64,000 nt of DNA from Cognatishimia activa (GCF_001458335.1 NZ_CYTO01000008.1:123438-187437), one strand, 5' to 3'. Positions 1-9,294 are shown, counted from the first letter of the stretch. Notes: a model not told the origin generated them from the letters alone. Made by a program: numbers and translations.

Positions 1-254
1 CACTCTCCCATGACGTCTTCGTCTTTCGCCGCTGCCAAGTCCTGAACGGTCGGCCAGCGTGTGGTGAAGCGCAGGAAGAAATCTTTAACAGCGGCGACAG
101 TAGTCTGTTGCAGCATGATTTCAGACATCCAAATACGGTAAGGATCTGGCGCAACACCAGCCTTTCGATCCGCCGGACCAACGCGCCACGGCATTTTCCG
201 GGCATGCTGATCATACCAGTCCAACAATTCAGCGGCTTTCGGCTGGTCACGCAA
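1..254 (-). CDS. mutY: A/G-specific adenine glycosylase MutY, N-terminal part (truncated by window edge)
   Basis: Base-excision repair glycosylase that removes adenine mispaired with 8-oxoguanine. Only about 85 codons are in the window. The reverse strand reads a start TTG at 252-254, then LRDQPKAAELLDWYDQHAR, a PWR motif, and PYRIWMSEIMLQQTTV, which is the highly conserved N-terminal block of MutY (the LQQT stretch lies in the glycosylase core). An in-frame TAA lies directly upstream of the TTG and an AGAGGG ribosome-binding sequence sits 8 bases before it, so TTG is the only plausible start. The gene is divergent from the DciA-like gene at 341, leaving an 86-base shared promoter region. The C-terminal half, including the iron-sulfur cluster, lies outside the window. 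Confidence 0.85.
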   Translation of the reverse strand, partial: MRDQPKAAELLDWYDQHARKMPWRVGPADRKAGVAPDPYRIWMSEIMLQQTTVAAVKDFFLRFTTRWPTVQDLAAAKDEDVMGE

Positions 255-340
255 CTGTTATACCCTCTGCTACAAACTGGCTCTGGTCATGGCGTCAATG
301 CGCTTTACAATAGCGCGAAACGAAAGGATGCAAGACCCCG

Positions 341-841
341 ATGCGGAGATCCTCCTACAAAGGCTTTCAGCGCACGTCTACCCTACTCAGGGATCGAATC
401 CGCAAGACGGGTGAAACCCGCGGGTTTGCGGTGACACGTGTGCTGACTCACTGGGCGGAAATCGTGGGCGAAGAGACTGCATCAATCTGTAAACCTGTCG
501 ATGTGAAATATGGACGGCAGGGGTTTGGAGCGACGCTTACGTTGCTCACGACCGGGGCCCAAGCACCGATGCTTGAGATGCAAAAAGAAAAGCTGCGCGA
601 ACGCGTGAATGCAGCCTATGGCTATAACGCGATTACCAAAATGCGTATCACTCAGACCGCACCGACAGGGTTTTCAGAGGGCCACGCCCGGTTTGCGCCG
701 GAACCCAAGAAAGCCAAACCAAAACCCAGCCCAGAAGTTCAAAAAGAAGCCCATGACATGGCCGCGCCTGTTCAAGACAGCGGCCTAAGAGAAGCGCTTG
801 AACAGCTGGCCTCAAATGTCTTATCGAAATCAAAAACCTAA
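341..841 (+). CDS. DciA-like DUF721 protein
   Basis: 166-residue protein of the DUF721/DciA family. DciA proteins are associated with loading of the replicative helicase DnaB in bacteria that lack DnaC. The recognisable block covers roughly residues 30-105: a tryptophan-containing helix (THWAEIVGEE) followed by a beta-strand region ending in LEMQKEKLRERVNAAYGY, the usual KH-like fold signature. The C-terminal third is Lys/Pro/Ala-rich and probably disordered. The ATG at 341 has only a distant AAGGA upstream, so the start is not firmly fixed. It is followed after 14 bases by the DsbA-like gene, probably one transcription unit; the mutY-DUF721-dsbA order is familiar in Rhodobacteraceae. Helicase loading is inferred from the family, not seen here. 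Confidence 0.72.
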   Translation: MRRSSYKGFQRTSTLLRDRIRKTGETRGFAVTRVLTHWAEIVGEETASICKPVDVKYGRQGFGATLTLLTTGAQAPMLEMQKEKLRERVNAAYGYNAITKMRITQTAPTGFSEGHARFAPEPKKAKPKPSPEVQKEAHDMAAPVQDSGLREALEQLASNVLSKSKT

Positions 842-855
842 GGATAACCCCTAAA

Positions 856-1512
856 ATGAAGCGTTTGATCCCTTTTCTTGTGGTGATCGCAATAGCCGTC
901 GCTGGCGGTGCTTACTTCCTGACACAAGGCAGTGAACCTGCGAATGCACAGACCGCGACCGAATCCACCGAGGCCGCAAGCGTTGACACATCTGGCATTC
1001 CAGACATGGTGCTCGGAAATGCAGATGCCCCGATTACCGTGATTGAATATGCGTCCTACACCTGCCCGCATTGCGCAACGTTCCATGAGAACACCTATCC
1101 GCAACTGAAAGCGGACTACATCGACACCGGCAAGGTGAAGTTCGTTTTCCGCGAGATCTATTTTGATCGCTTTGGTCTATGGGCCTCAATGATTGCCCGT
1201 TGCGGCGGTCAAGAACGGTTCTTTGGCATCACTGATCTGTTGATGAAAGGCCAATCCAACTGGGCACGCGCAGGTGATCCAGTCGCAATCGCCGACGAGA
1301 TCAGGAAAGTTGGTCGTTTGGCGGGCCTTCAAGATGAACAATTGCAAGCTTGCTTGCAGGATGAAGACAACGCCAAAGCTCTGGTGGCGTGGTATGAACA
1401 GAATGCCACAGCGGATGACATTAGCAGCACGCCAAGTTTTGTGATCAATGGCACAAAATACGGCAACATGTCCTATGAGGACTTCAAAGGCGTGCTTGAC
1501 GGCCTGCTGTAA
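856..1512 (+). CDS. DsbA family thiol:disulfide oxidoreductase
   Basis: 218-residue periplasmic thioredoxin-fold protein. Residues 4-22 form a hydrophobic signal or anchor segment, followed by an Ala/Thr/Glu-rich linker. The active site CPHC is at residues 70-73 in the context YASYTCPHCATFH, and a cis-proline loop is seen near residue 190 (SSTPSFVINGTKYG). Two further cysteines (ARCGGQ and QACLQD) may form a structural disulfide. The layout matches the DsbA/ScsC/BdbD-like DSBA_oxidored group, which introduces or shuffles disulfides in exported proteins. It probably shares a transcript with the upstream DUF721 gene and is followed by a hairpin terminator. Redox partner unknown: no dsbB or dsbD is nearby. 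Confidence 0.85.
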   Translation: MKRLIPFLVVIAIAVAGGAYFLTQGSEPANAQTATESTEAASVDTSGIPDMVLGNADAPITVIEYASYTCPHCATFHENTYPQLKADYIDTGKVKFVFREIYFDRFGLWASMIARCGGQERFFGITDLLMKGQSNWARAGDPVAIADEIRKVGRLAGLQDEQLQACLQDEDNAKALVAWYEQNATADDISSTPSFVINGTKYGNMSYEDFKGVLDGLL

Positions 1513-1537
1513 TCTCAAAAAATTACGAAAAGAAAAG

Positions 1538-1571
1538 AACGTCCCTGCATTTCGTGGGGGCGTTATTTTTT
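1538..1571 (+). terminator. Rho-independent terminator after the dsbA-like gene
   Basis: Stem AACGTCCC (1538-1545) pairs with GGGGCGTT (1557-1564) with one G-U pair, followed by a T-run to 1571. The T-run overlaps the last codons of lpxK, which converges from the other side. Confidence 0.7.
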
Positions 1572-2561
1572 GGCCAGAAGTCTATCAAGGAGTTGGTCGA
1601 CCGGGGACCATTCTTCTAACTCAAGCCGTACCGGCAGTGTCAGAACCCGGTGTCGGTAGGCAATTGGAAGTCGCACTGCGTCTTTCTCAGTGGTGACAAG
1701 CTGTGCACCCAAGCGGTCTGCATCCGCGTCCAGTCGGGCAAGCAGGCTACTAGTGAGCGGTTGATGATCGTCTAGCGCATGGGTTTGAACGAGCGTGGCC
1801 CCGAGACCACGCAAAGTCGCGAAGAACTTCTCTGGATAACCTATACCGGCGAAGGCCAAGAACGGTGTTCCTGTCCAGTCCATGCCTGTCTGAAGGGGCT
1901 CTAAAGCACCCTTGGCTTGAGGGGTGGAAATCTGATCACCCCAACGAGAGGAAAATGCGGATTGGGATTGGGCATCTCCAATGGAAAGCACCAAGTCTGC
2001 GCGCGATAGGCCTGCGCCAACGGGTTCTCTTAGTGGTCCAGCAGGGATACATCTCCCGTTTCCGAAGCCGCGCGCGGCGTCCACCACAATAATCGATGCG
2101 TCCTTATGTAAGGTCGGATTTTGGAACCCGTCATCCATTAAGATGATCTCGGCCCCGGCTTCCTGCGCCATACGCGCCCCCGCGGTTCTATCTTTGGCGA
2201 CCCAGGTCGGCGCAAAAGCCGCTAATAGCAGCGGTTCATCTCCGGTTTGCGCGGCCTTATGGGTACGCTCATCCACTCGAATTGGGCCTTCTAGGGAACC
2301 ACCGTACCCTCGCGTTACAACATGTGCGTCGACCCCGCGCGCCTGAAGCCTTTGAAGCAGCGCAATTGTTGTTGGGGTTTTCCCTGTACCACCGGCATTC
2401 AGATTGCCAATGCAAAGCACCGGGATATCCGCGACAAAATCCGCAGACTTCGAAACCCTCTTTGCGGTGGCACGCCCGTAAAGGCAGCCAACGGGCGCCA
2501 GTAACCTCGCCTGCCACCCAGGCGCATTCTGCGGATTGTTCCAAAAACTGGGTGCGCGCAT
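1563..2561 (-). CDS. lpxK: Tetraacyldisaccharide 4'-kinase LpxK
   Basis: 332-residue inner-membrane-associated kinase that phosphorylates the 4' position of tetraacyldisaccharide-1-phosphate to form lipid IVA. A glycine-rich P-loop is at residues 52-62 (GNLNAGGTGKT), followed by the VVTRGYGG stretch and a later LMDDGFQNPTL motif, both characteristic of LpxK. The length is normal for the family. The start codon overlaps the waaA stop as TAATG, so the two genes are translationally coupled: LpxK makes lipid IVA and WaaA then adds Kdo to it. This pairing in one operon is common in Rhodobacteraceae. Confidence 0.92.
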   Translation of the reverse strand: MRAPSFWNNPQNAPGWQARLLAPVGCLYGRATAKRVSKSADFVADIPVLCIGNLNAGGTGKTPTTIALLQRLQARGVDAHVVTRGYGGSLEGPIRVDERTHKAAQTGDEPLLLAAFAPTWVAKDRTAGARMAQEAGAEIILMDDGFQNPTLHKDASIIVVDAARGFGNGRCIPAGPLREPVGAGLSRADLVLSIGDAQSQSAFSSRWGDQISTPQAKGALEPLQTGMDWTGTPFLAFAGIGYPEKFFATLRGLGATLVQTHALDDHQPLTSSLLARLDADADRLGAQLVTTEKDAVRLPIAYRHRVLTLPVRLELEEWSPVDQLLDRLLAKK

Positions 2562-3808
2562 TACGGAGAACCTCTTTCGTCCATTGCGTCATTGAGATGA
2601 TCGACAATCCGGTCGGTGACCAATGCCCCTTCTGAGATTACTTCCCACCCCGCATGCACCATCTTGGCAACTTTGTCAGGTGCCAGAAGTCCCGCTACGG
2701 CAGCTGACAAAGAATTGGCATCTTTCACAATTCGCGCCGCGCCTGCTTGCGCCAAACGCGAGTAAGCCTCCAGATAGTTTCGCACCCCTGGGCCATAGAG
2801 CACCGCAGATCCGAGCGCAGCGGCTTCAAAAGGATCGCGACCACCTTGGCCCGAGATCAATGAGCTACCGACAAAGCTCATCGGAGCAATCCGGTAGAAC
2901 ACGCCCAGCTCCGCAGCATCTTCAGCAAGCAGGATATGTGCTTTTTCGTCGGGCATCTCCCCATTGTCCCAAAGCGCTACACGCCATCCACCCTCTTCGC
3001 ACGCGGTCAATGCAGCACCGGCATCCAACGGATCATCAGGCACGATGATCAACAACATCCGCGGTGATAATTTTATGCTCGCTTTATGGGCGGCAAGCAC
3101 AGCGTCCAATTCCCCTGTCTGCACGCGCGATGCAAGCCAAACCGGACGCCCCTTTAACGCCTCGCCTAGGTCCTCGAGATCCGTTTCCGAACACGCTAAT
3201 GCGGGGCTATTTTCTTGCAGCGCCCCGCTGTCTTCCACCGGGCCATACATCCCAACCATACGCCTTATACGGAAGCCACTCGCTGCATCCCGGGCATAGA
3301 TGCGGGTAAACAACTGCAAGGTCGCGCGCAAAGAATCCGGCAACCAGCGTGTCTTGCCTTCGATTTTCAACTCGTCCGCATCCACGAGCACCGATGGAAA
3401 GCCTTGTTTCTGCGCGCCATGCAAAAGCGAAGGCCTCAAACCAGGACCAACCCAGATCAGGCATGCCGGTTGCCAGTGGTTCAAGAACTTGGAAACGTCC
3501 TTAGGGTTTTCCGACGGCGGGTGATCTAAGATCACTTCATCTGGCAACCCTGCCGGCGCGGTCACGTCTGCAGACAGCGTCAGCAATAACTGCGCCTTGG
3601 TGCGCTGAGCCGCAAGGCGCTGCCCCAGTTGCACCAATTCCAACGCACGTTCTGGATCTGAACAATGCAGCCAGATCAGCGCACTCCCTGCCTGTGGCAG
3701 AAGCTTAGGTTCGTAGCTCAATGGTTCTCGTCGAGCCAACGTAAGATAGCTTGTCAGGGATAACGATGGTGCCATAAGGGTTCGGATCGGCTCGATAGTT
3801 TTGGGCAT
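2561..3808 (-). CDS. waaA: 3-deoxy-D-manno-octulosonic acid transferase (Kdo transferase)
   Basis: 415-residue family-30 glycosyltransferase that transfers Kdo from CMP-Kdo to lipid IVA. Recognisable parts are an N-terminal acceptor-binding lobe (TLARREPLSYEP onward), a central linker with GRPVWLASRVQTGE, and a C-terminal GT-B lobe with PMSFVGSSLISGQGGRDPFEAAALGSAVLYGP, the typical nucleotide-sugar binding block. The ATG at 3806-3808 has an AGGG sequence about 5 bases upstream; an internal ATG at residue 12 is possible but lacks a clear ribosome-binding site. It is first in the waaA-lpxK operon. The N-terminal membrane anchor seen in some family members is weak here. Confidence 0.88.
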   Translation of the reverse strand: MPKTIEPIRTLMAPSLSLTSYLTLARREPLSYEPKLLPQAGSALIWLHCSDPERALELVQLGQRLAAQRTKAQLLLTLSADVTAPAGLPDEVILDHPPSENPKDVSKFLNHWQPACLIWVGPGLRPSLLHGAQKQGFPSVLVDADELKIEGKTRWLPDSLRATLQLFTRIYARDAASGFRIRRMVGMYGPVEDSGALQENSPALACSETDLEDLGEALKGRPVWLASRVQTGELDAVLAAHKASIKLSPRMLLIIVPDDPLDAGAALTACEEGGWRVALWDNGEMPDEKAHILLAEDAAELGVFYRIAPMSFVGSSLISGQGGRDPFEAAALGSAVLYGPGVRNYLEAYSRLAQAGAARIVKDANSLSAAVAGLLAPDKVAKMVHAGWEVISEGALVTDRIVDHLNDAMDERGSP

Positions 3809-3922
3809 TTCGCCCTGTCTGGGTCAAACTATTGGCTTCACCTCGCAGTCACAAGGGGCATGCCGCCCGTTGACCTAAGGGGCCCAATCGGGCACCACGG
3901 CTAAAGTTAAGCCCAGAGACCA

Positions 3923-4669
3923 ATGATGAAGCCCTTTCTGATCCTGCAATTGCGCCCGGAACCCGAAGCCAGCGACAACGAATTCGTCGCAATCCTAGAG
4001 AAATCAGGGTTGAGCGAAGCGGACACACATCGGATTCAGTTGGATCACGAAAGCCTCCCTGCCGATCTCAGCTTGGACGACTACTCTGGGATCATCGTTG
4101 GAGGCGGCCCGGGCTGTGTGAGCGACACACCAGAACAAAAAACGCCGATTGAAGCAAAAATCGAGGAAGCGATCCTGTCTCTGATGCCCGAAATTACGGA
4201 GAGAGATTATCCATTCCTGGGCTGCTGCTACGGGATTGGCGTCTTGGGCCATCATCTTGGCAAAGTCGTGAACAAGGACAATTACTCTGAGCCAGTGGGC
4301 GTGGCTTATTGTAACCTAACAGATGACGGTGAAACCGACCCGCTTATGGATGGCGTTCCGACGGAATTCGAAGCTTTTGTGGGGCACAAAGAAGCAATGC
4401 AGCGACTACCTGAAGGCTGCGTTCATCTCGTTTCTGCACCGACCTGCCCCTACCAAATGGTGCGCTACGGCCAGAACGTTTATGCGACACAATTCCATCC
4501 GGAGGCTGATGCCGACGTCTTTGAATTCCGCATTCTGCTTTATAAGCACAACGGTTATTTCCAACCGGAACGCGCGAATGAACTCATTCAAATGTGCAAA
4601 GATGCGAACGTCTTTGCACCGGAACAAATTATGCGGAATTTCGTGAAGCGTTATCAGCGCGACGGTTAA
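3923..4669 (+). CDS. Class I glutamine amidotransferase domain protein
   Basis: 248-residue stand-alone class I GATase. The nucleophile elbow GCCYG is at residues 100-104, with Cys102 the expected catalytic cysteine; the catalytic His193 and Glu195 lie in QFHPEAD. An oxyanion-type GGGPG sequence is at residues 60-64. Proteins of this type are usually annotated as GMP-synthase-like glutamine amidotransferases, but there is no synthetase domain and no purine gene nearby, so the ammonia acceptor or alternative substrate is unknown. The start may be the first or the second ATG of the tandem ATGATG at 3923. It converges with the phosphatase gene, overlapping it by 4 bases. Confidence 0.82.
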   Translation: MMKPFLILQLRPEPEASDNEFVAILEKSGLSEADTHRIQLDHESLPADLSLDDYSGIIVGGGPGCVSDTPEQKTPIEAKIEEAILSLMPEITERDYPFLGCCYGIGVLGHHLGKVVNKDNYSEPVGVAYCNLTDDGETDPLMDGVPTEFEAFVGHKEAMQRLPEGCVHLVSAPTCPYQMVRYGQNVYATQFHPEADADVFEFRILLYKHNGYFQPERANELIQMCKDANVFAPEQIMRNFVKRYQRDG

Positions 4670-5448
4670 CGCAATGCGGAAATGATCTCTGAATGCAACG
4701 CACGGTTGGCAGCAACGGTGCCTGCCACACGGGGATCTTGGTTGTTGAAAATCAACGCAGCACCAGTCTTATCCGTTGCTCTTACGCCAGCCTCTTCCAA
4801 GATGATCGCGCCTGCTGCAATGTCCCATTCCCACGTGCGTCTTAAGGTGAGCATGGCATCAAAACGACCTTGCGCGACCAGTGACAAACGGTATGCGAGT
4901 GATGGACGATGACTACGCTTGATGCTGGGAAGCGTAGTCCAATGCCTTGCTTCCATTGCAGGTCTTGCTGCTAGGACTTCGGCGTCATGGAGCGATTTCT
5001 TTTTGCTTGGCGCAATCAATTCATCATTTAACCGCGCACCCAAACCATGCGCTGCCGTATATAACTTCTCGCGCATTGGCAGGAACACAACACCGGCAAC
5101 GACCTCGCCATTCTCAGCGATCGCTAAAGAATGAGCCCAGGTGCTACTGCCTTCGATAAAGCTGCGTGTGCCATCAATCGGGTCGATGATAAAAACCCGT
5201 TCTTTTCCCAGACGCTCGCTGTTCGGAGGCGTTTCTTCACTCAGCCAACCATAATCAGGCCGCGCCGCTTGAAGCTCTGCTTCCAACATACGGTTCACGG
5301 CGAGATCCGCCTCGGTCACAGGCCCAGCGCCATCGGGCTTATCCCAGACTTCAGGATCCGCATTTGCAAAAGGCGTTGCAATCCGACCGGCCTCGTGGGC
5401 CGCGTCGATCAGAAGTTTGAGATCTTCAGAATAATCATTGGCCGGCAA
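4666..5448 (-). CDS. Inositol-monophosphatase family protein (CysQ-like)
   Basis: 260-residue Mg2+-dependent phosphatase of the IMPase/FBPase/CysQ superfamily. Metal-binding residues are visible: Glu71 in SEETP, the DPIDGT motif at residues 89-94 (Asp89, Asp92), and the second WxWD motif (WEWDIAAG, Asp209). The family includes inositol monophosphatase and 3'(2'),5'-bisphosphate nucleotidase; the sequence alone does not decide the substrate. The start is a TTG at 5446-5448 with AAGGGA just upstream. It lies inside the 3' end of the pmbA-like gene (14-base overlap), indicating translational coupling. Confidence 0.85.
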   Translation of the reverse strand: MPANDYSEDLKLLIDAAHEAGRIATPFANADPEVWDKPDGAGPVTEADLAVNRMLEAELQAARPDYGWLSEETPPNSERLGKERVFIIDPIDGTRSFIEGSSTWAHSLAIAENGEVVAGVVFLPMREKLYTAAHGLGARLNDELIAPSKKKSLHDAEVLAARPAMEARHWTTLPSIKRSHRPSLAYRLSLVAQGRFDAMLTLRRTWEWDIAAGAIILEEAGVRATDKTGAALIFNNQDPRVAGTVAANRALHSEIISALR

Positions 5449-6781
5449 GGGTCATCCCTTCGACCAGCAAGGATGGCACCACGCGAGAGAGATGCTCACG
5501 CGCATCATTGGCTGGAACAATGCTACGTAGCATGTCGCGCAAGTTTCCCGCGATGGTGCACTCATTCACCGCATGGGTGATTTCGCCATTCTCCACCCAA
5601 AGCCCAGCTGCACCACGAGAGTAGTCGCCAGTGTTCGGATTGATGGTTGAGCCAATCATCGATGTCACCAGAAGCCCGGTGCCCATGTCTTTGATCAGTT
5701 CATCTCGGGACTTCTTGCCTTGGGTGAGGGCCACGTTCCAAGTGCTAGGTGACGGCGGACCGCTGACACCTCGCGCCGCGTTCGCCGAGCTTTCCAGCCC
5801 CAGCTTACGAGCGTTTGCTAAATCCAACGTCCAACCGGTCAAAACGCCATCATCAACAATGGCACGCTTGCGTGTCGCCAAACCTTCTGCGTCAAAAGGA
5901 CGAGAGCCTGAGACGCGCGGGCGTAATGGGTCTTCAATCAATGAGATGCCCTTTGGCAGAACATCTTGGCCCAGCGCATCCAACATCCAGGAAGAACCGC
6001 GAGCGATTGCGGCACCGTTCACCGCGCCAAGCAAGTGACCAATGAGCGAGCTGGAAATGCGTTCATCAAACAAAACAGGAAAGGCGCCTGTCTTAGGCTG
6101 TTTCGCGCCTTGTCTCGCCAAAGCGCGTTCGGCTGCGGTCCGTCCAATCTCAGTTGGTGCGCGTAGATCGCTTTGGAACACCCGGCCATCACCATCGTAA
6201 TCCCGCTCCATCTCTGCGCCCGTGCCAGCAATCGCTACACAGGACGTGCCGCGGTCTGTGCGCGCATAAGCACCTGAAAACCCGTTGGTGGCAGCAAGGT
6301 GAACACGGGTTTCTCCATAGCCTGCTGACGCAGCCTGAACCTGTGAAATCCCATCTACTGCAAGTGCCGCCGCTTCTGCCGCTGCGGCATCCGCTTGCAA
6401 GGCTTCCGGCGCAGGTTCCGGTGTTGCGTCAAAGATTTCCAAAGCCTCGACGTCCCAGTTTTTGGCTAGCTGCGATGGATCTGCCAGTCCAATATAAGGG
6501 TCTTCCGGTGCCTCTTTCGCCATGGCCACGGCCCGCTCGGCCATAACTTGGATGGTTTCTGCGCTTGTATCGGAAGCAGAGACATTTGCCTGCCGCTGGC
6601 CAACCAAAACACGCAGACCAATATCGGTTCCTTCGGAACGCTCTGCATGTTCCAAAGCCCCTCCGCGCACATCGATTGAGACCGAGGTTCCCTGCAGCGC
6701 CATTGCATCCGCCTCATCCGCACCTGCACGCTTTGCGGCTTCGATCAATTGGCCTGTCAGGTCTTCAAGATTGATGGTCAT
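5435..6781 (-). CDS. TldD/PmbA family metallopeptidase-related protein
   Basis: 448-residue PmbA (TldE)-type protein. In E. coli TldD and TldE form a heterodimeric metalloprotease that processes microcin B17 and CcdA. TldE subunits usually lack the HExxxH zinc site, and none is seen here. Family blocks include the N-terminal RGGALEHAERSEGTDIGLRV region, the LDLANARKLG segment and the C-terminal NPNTGDYSRGAAGLWVENGEI block. The start at 6779-6781 (MTINLED) is preferred because GGAGACGGG lies directly upstream; a longer frame starts 14 codons earlier without such a signal. The stop overlaps the start of the phosphatase gene. No tldD is in the window. Confidence 0.87.
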   Translation of the reverse strand: MTINLEDLTGQLIEAAKRAGADEADAMALQGTSVSIDVRGGALEHAERSEGTDIGLRVLVGQRQANVSASDTSAETIQVMAERAVAMAKEAPEDPYIGLADPSQLAKNWDVEALEIFDATPEPAPEALQADAAAAEAAALAVDGISQVQAASAGYGETRVHLAATNGFSGAYARTDRGTSCVAIAGTGAEMERDYDGDGRVFQSDLRAPTEIGRTAAERALARQGAKQPKTGAFPVLFDERISSSLIGHLLGAVNGAAIARGSSWMLDALGQDVLPKGISLIEDPLRPRVSGSRPFDAEGLATRKRAIVDDGVLTGWTLDLANARKLGLESSANAARGVSGPPSPSTWNVALTQGKKSRDELIKDMGTGLLVTSMIGSTINPNTGDYSRGAAGLWVENGEITHAVNECTIAGNLRDMLRSIVPANDAREHLSRVVPSLLVEGMTLAGQ

Positions 6782-6849
6782 CCCGTCTCCGAATTTGGTT
6801 TCCCTTGAGGTAGACTGCCCCACCCCTCAAAGCAAGCGTTGCGCTGCGA

Positions 6850-6881
6850 CAAAACAAAAGGCCGCCCAATGAAGGGCGGCC
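6850..6881 (-). terminator. Terminator of the DUF2125 gene
   Basis: Perfect 8-bp stem GGCCGCCC / GGGCGGCC (6860-6867 and 6874-6881) with a 6-base loop. On the minus strand it is followed by a T-rich run (TTTTGTTTTG, 6850-6859). It lies between the DUF2125 gene and the pmbA-like gene. Confidence 0.85.
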
Positions 6882-6903
6882 CATCATTCAAACCTGGTAA
6901 GCG

Positions 6904-8412
6904 TCAGCGCAGGCGTTGGCCGTTTGCAAGAACGTGACCCTGCTCATTGACTTCGATCGTTGAGTTCAGCTCGTCTTCCGCAGGTCCTGGACGGGCGAAG
7001 AGACCCATCATCATACGTGCCCCCATGGCTTCTTCTTGGCTCACGAAACCCATCTGGATGACTTTATCGAGCAAAGCATTGCCACCCAGCAGGCGGAAAT
7101 CTGCGGCCCCTTCCGGGCGCGGCATGCCATCAAAGCTCTCTAGATCTGAGTTGTCGAAGGTGAAATCACCAGAGCCGGTAAGTTCCGCACCCGCGATTTC
7201 GACAACGAGTTCGGACAAGGTCAGAGCGGTCAACTCGCCAGGGAACTCTTCACTTTCTTCAAGAGACGGATCCATCAGATCTTTGAACAGACGGGTTTTA
7301 CCATCAATATCAAAGCTGACTGTTGCCGCATCGCGAGGCAAGATGGCGGATGGGTCAAAGATGTTCCACAGCATATCGGGAACGATCAAACCGCCAAGCG
7401 TCATACCCAGCGCGAAATCCTGCTCTTGCTCGGATGCCGCCATTGGCATCACAAATTCATAACCGATCTCTTCCATTGTGAATGAGATCGGGAATGGGAT
7501 CTCGCCACCCACCAGGTTCACAGAAAGATCTGCAGCCCCACCCGCATATTCAAGACCGGCTTCCGACACGGCGACTTTCAACTCACCGGCACCGTTTGAT
7601 GTTTCAATATTTGTCGGCTGACCGTCTTCCACAATTGTCATCTGAAAATCAGCGCCGGCCTGACGGAAGGTCCCGTCCATCGCGAAGCCGCTTTTGAACA
7701 GAGCGGCGGGATCTTCCATATCAACGCCGATCGGAATAACTCCGCCCCCGTCAAATTGAAGCCCTTCGATGCCTCCAGTCATAACCACATTCGCATCTTC
7801 GGTCGGATCAACCACGCGAAGCTCATAGGTGACACCCTGCGCTGACATAGTCTGTTGTGTTTCGCGCGCATCGCCCAAAGCCATAGTGGATTGACCGATT
7901 AGATTATCAAACGTCATAACCGCCTGAAGGTCTTCCGGTGTGTCCTCGCCCGCATCAAGCTCAAGCAGCTCAAGCGCCATTGAAGCGGCCGTGTAGCTGT
8001 AGGTCATGTTTTCTGGCGAGCCCGAAACGATGGTCGACATGCCTGTCAGACTCCAGCCCAGTGACACATTAAACGCATCACCTTCGGGCGATTGACCATC
8101 AATCGTCATCACCGATTGCTCAGGCATCCCAATAGAAACCGTTCCGTCACCTTGGTCGGTGAAGGTCAGCTCTGGCATGGTCATAGAAACCGAGCTGTCA
8201 TCTTGCGGGATATCAAGGGACATTTCGATATCGGCAACCGTCAATGTATCACCGGACCGGCTTTCAGTTCCTGTAATGGTATAACCGAAATCCTCCATAT
8301 AGGATTTCCAATCGTCCCAAACCTCTTGGCCTGAAATATCCGCGACACTCGCGGAGGCAGAAAATACGCAGGCCAGCGCGGTGGCCCCAGCGAATTGAGT
8401 CCAACGTGACAT
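6904..8412 (-). CDS. DUF2125 domain protein, exported
   Basis: 502-residue protein with an N-terminal signal peptide (MSRWTQFAGATALACVFSAS, cleavage near ASA). The rest is a long beta-rich region with repeated, similar strand blocks, matching the DUF2125 family that is typical of Rhodobacterales and related alphaproteobacteria. Function unknown; the duplicated beta architecture and signal peptide suggest a periplasmic or envelope role. The start at 8410-8412 is chosen because GGAAGGGG precedes it by 5 bases and the signal peptide begins there; a frame starting 10 codons earlier gives an implausible leader. It is a monocistronic unit with its own terminator and is divergent from the SDR gene. 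Confidence 0.78.
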   Translation of the reverse strand: MSRWTQFAGATALACVFSASASVADISGQEVWDDWKSYMEDFGYTITGTESRSGDTLTVADIEMSLDIPQDDSSVSMTMPELTFTDQGDGTVSIGMPEQSVMTIDGQSPEGDAFNVSLGWSLTGMSTIVSGSPENMTYSYTAASMALELLELDAGEDTPEDLQAVMTFDNLIGQSTMALGDARETQQTMSAQGVTYELRVVDPTEDANVVMTGGIEGLQFDGGGVIPIGVDMEDPAALFKSGFAMDGTFRQAGADFQMTIVEDGQPTNIETSNGAGELKVAVSEAGLEYAGGAADLSVNLVGGEIPFPISFTMEEIGYEFVMPMAASEQEQDFALGMTLGGLIVPDMLWNIFDPSAILPRDAATVSFDIDGKTRLFKDLMDPSLEESEEFPGELTALTLSELVVEIAGAELTGSGDFTFDNSDLESFDGMPRPEGAADFRLLGGNALLDKVIQMGFVSQEEAMGARMMMGLFARPGPAEDELNSTIEVNEQGHVLANGQRLR

Positions 8413-8541
8413 GAAAACCCCTTCCCAAAATAAAATTCCCATTTAACTTCGGGGCTCTGGAGCGCAGGGTCAAGAGGCAAGGGCTGGACCAAGCGAAACG
8501 CCATAGCTACCAATGGCACAAATCCATTTCAGGAGGCCCAG

Positions 8542-9294
8542 ATGGCCAATTTACAGGACAAAACTGTTTTGATCACTGGCGCAAGCCGGGGAATTGGTGC
8601 CGCCGCCGCGCGGGTTTTCGCCGATGCGGGCGCGAATGTTGTGCTGGTGGCGCGTAGCGAAGACGCAATCGCTGATCTCACCGCAGAGATCGGCCCCAAA
8701 GCCATGGCCATTCCATGCGACGTAAGCCGCTTTTGGGAAATGCAGACCGCGGTGAACGCTTGCATAAGTACCTTCGGCGGGATCGATGTTTTGGTCAATA
8801 ATGCCGCTCTATTGCAGCCAATCGCGCACCTGTCTGACGCTGACCCTGACGCTTGGGGTCATCTAATTGATGTCAATGTCAAAGGCGTTTTCAACGGGAT
8901 GCGTGCAGCCATGCCAGCCATGATCGAAAATGGTGGCGGGACAATCCTGACCGTTGGCTCCGGCGCCGCGAGCAACGCATATGAAGGCTGGAGCGCATAT
9001 TGCGCGTCAAAAGCCGCCGCTCTTATGCTGACCAAGTCGATCCACGCGGAAGCCCATGACAAAGGGATCCGCGCGATCAGCCTTTCGCCCGGCACTGTCG
9101 CAACCCAAATGCAGCGCGACATTAAAGCGAGCGGCGTGAACCCCGTATCAGAGCTTGATTGGGAAGATCACGTGCCACCGGAATGGCCCGCGAAAGCACT
9201 TTTGTGGATGTGTAGCGCTGAGGCAGACCCATGGTGCGGCGATGAGATCAAACTGCGCGACGAAGAAGTTCGAAAGAAAGCTGGCATCCTGTGA
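8542..9294 (+). CDS. Short-chain dehydrogenase/reductase (SDR)
   Basis: 250-residue classical SDR. The nucleotide-binding motif TGASRGIG is at residues 12-19, NNAA near 86-89, catalytic Ser near 140, and the YxxxK pair Tyr153/Lys157 in SAYCASK. Preference for NAD or NADP is not clear (the strand-2 end reads VVLVARSED). An AGGAGG site lies 7 bases before the ATG. The gene overlaps the downstream enoyl-CoA hydratase gene by 4 bases (GTGA), so the two are co-translated and probably act on related acyl or hydroxyacyl substrates; the real substrate is not deducible. Confidence 0.85.
   Translation: MANLQDKTVLITGASRGIGAAAARVFADAGANVVLVARSEDAIADLTAEIGPKAMAIPCDVSRFWEMQTAVNACISTFGGIDVLVNNAALLQPIAHLSDADPDAWGHLIDVNVKGVFNGMRAAMPAMIENGGGTILTVGSGAASNAYEGWSAYCASKAAALMLTKSIHAEAHDKGIRAISLSPGTVATQMQRDIKASGVNPVSELDWEDHVPPEWPAKALLWMCSAEADPWCGDEIKLRDEEVRKKAGIL

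Noticed and set aside
108..434. 108-codon frame between mutY and the DUF721 gene
   Set aside because: Antisense to mutY, then overlaps the real gene in another frame.
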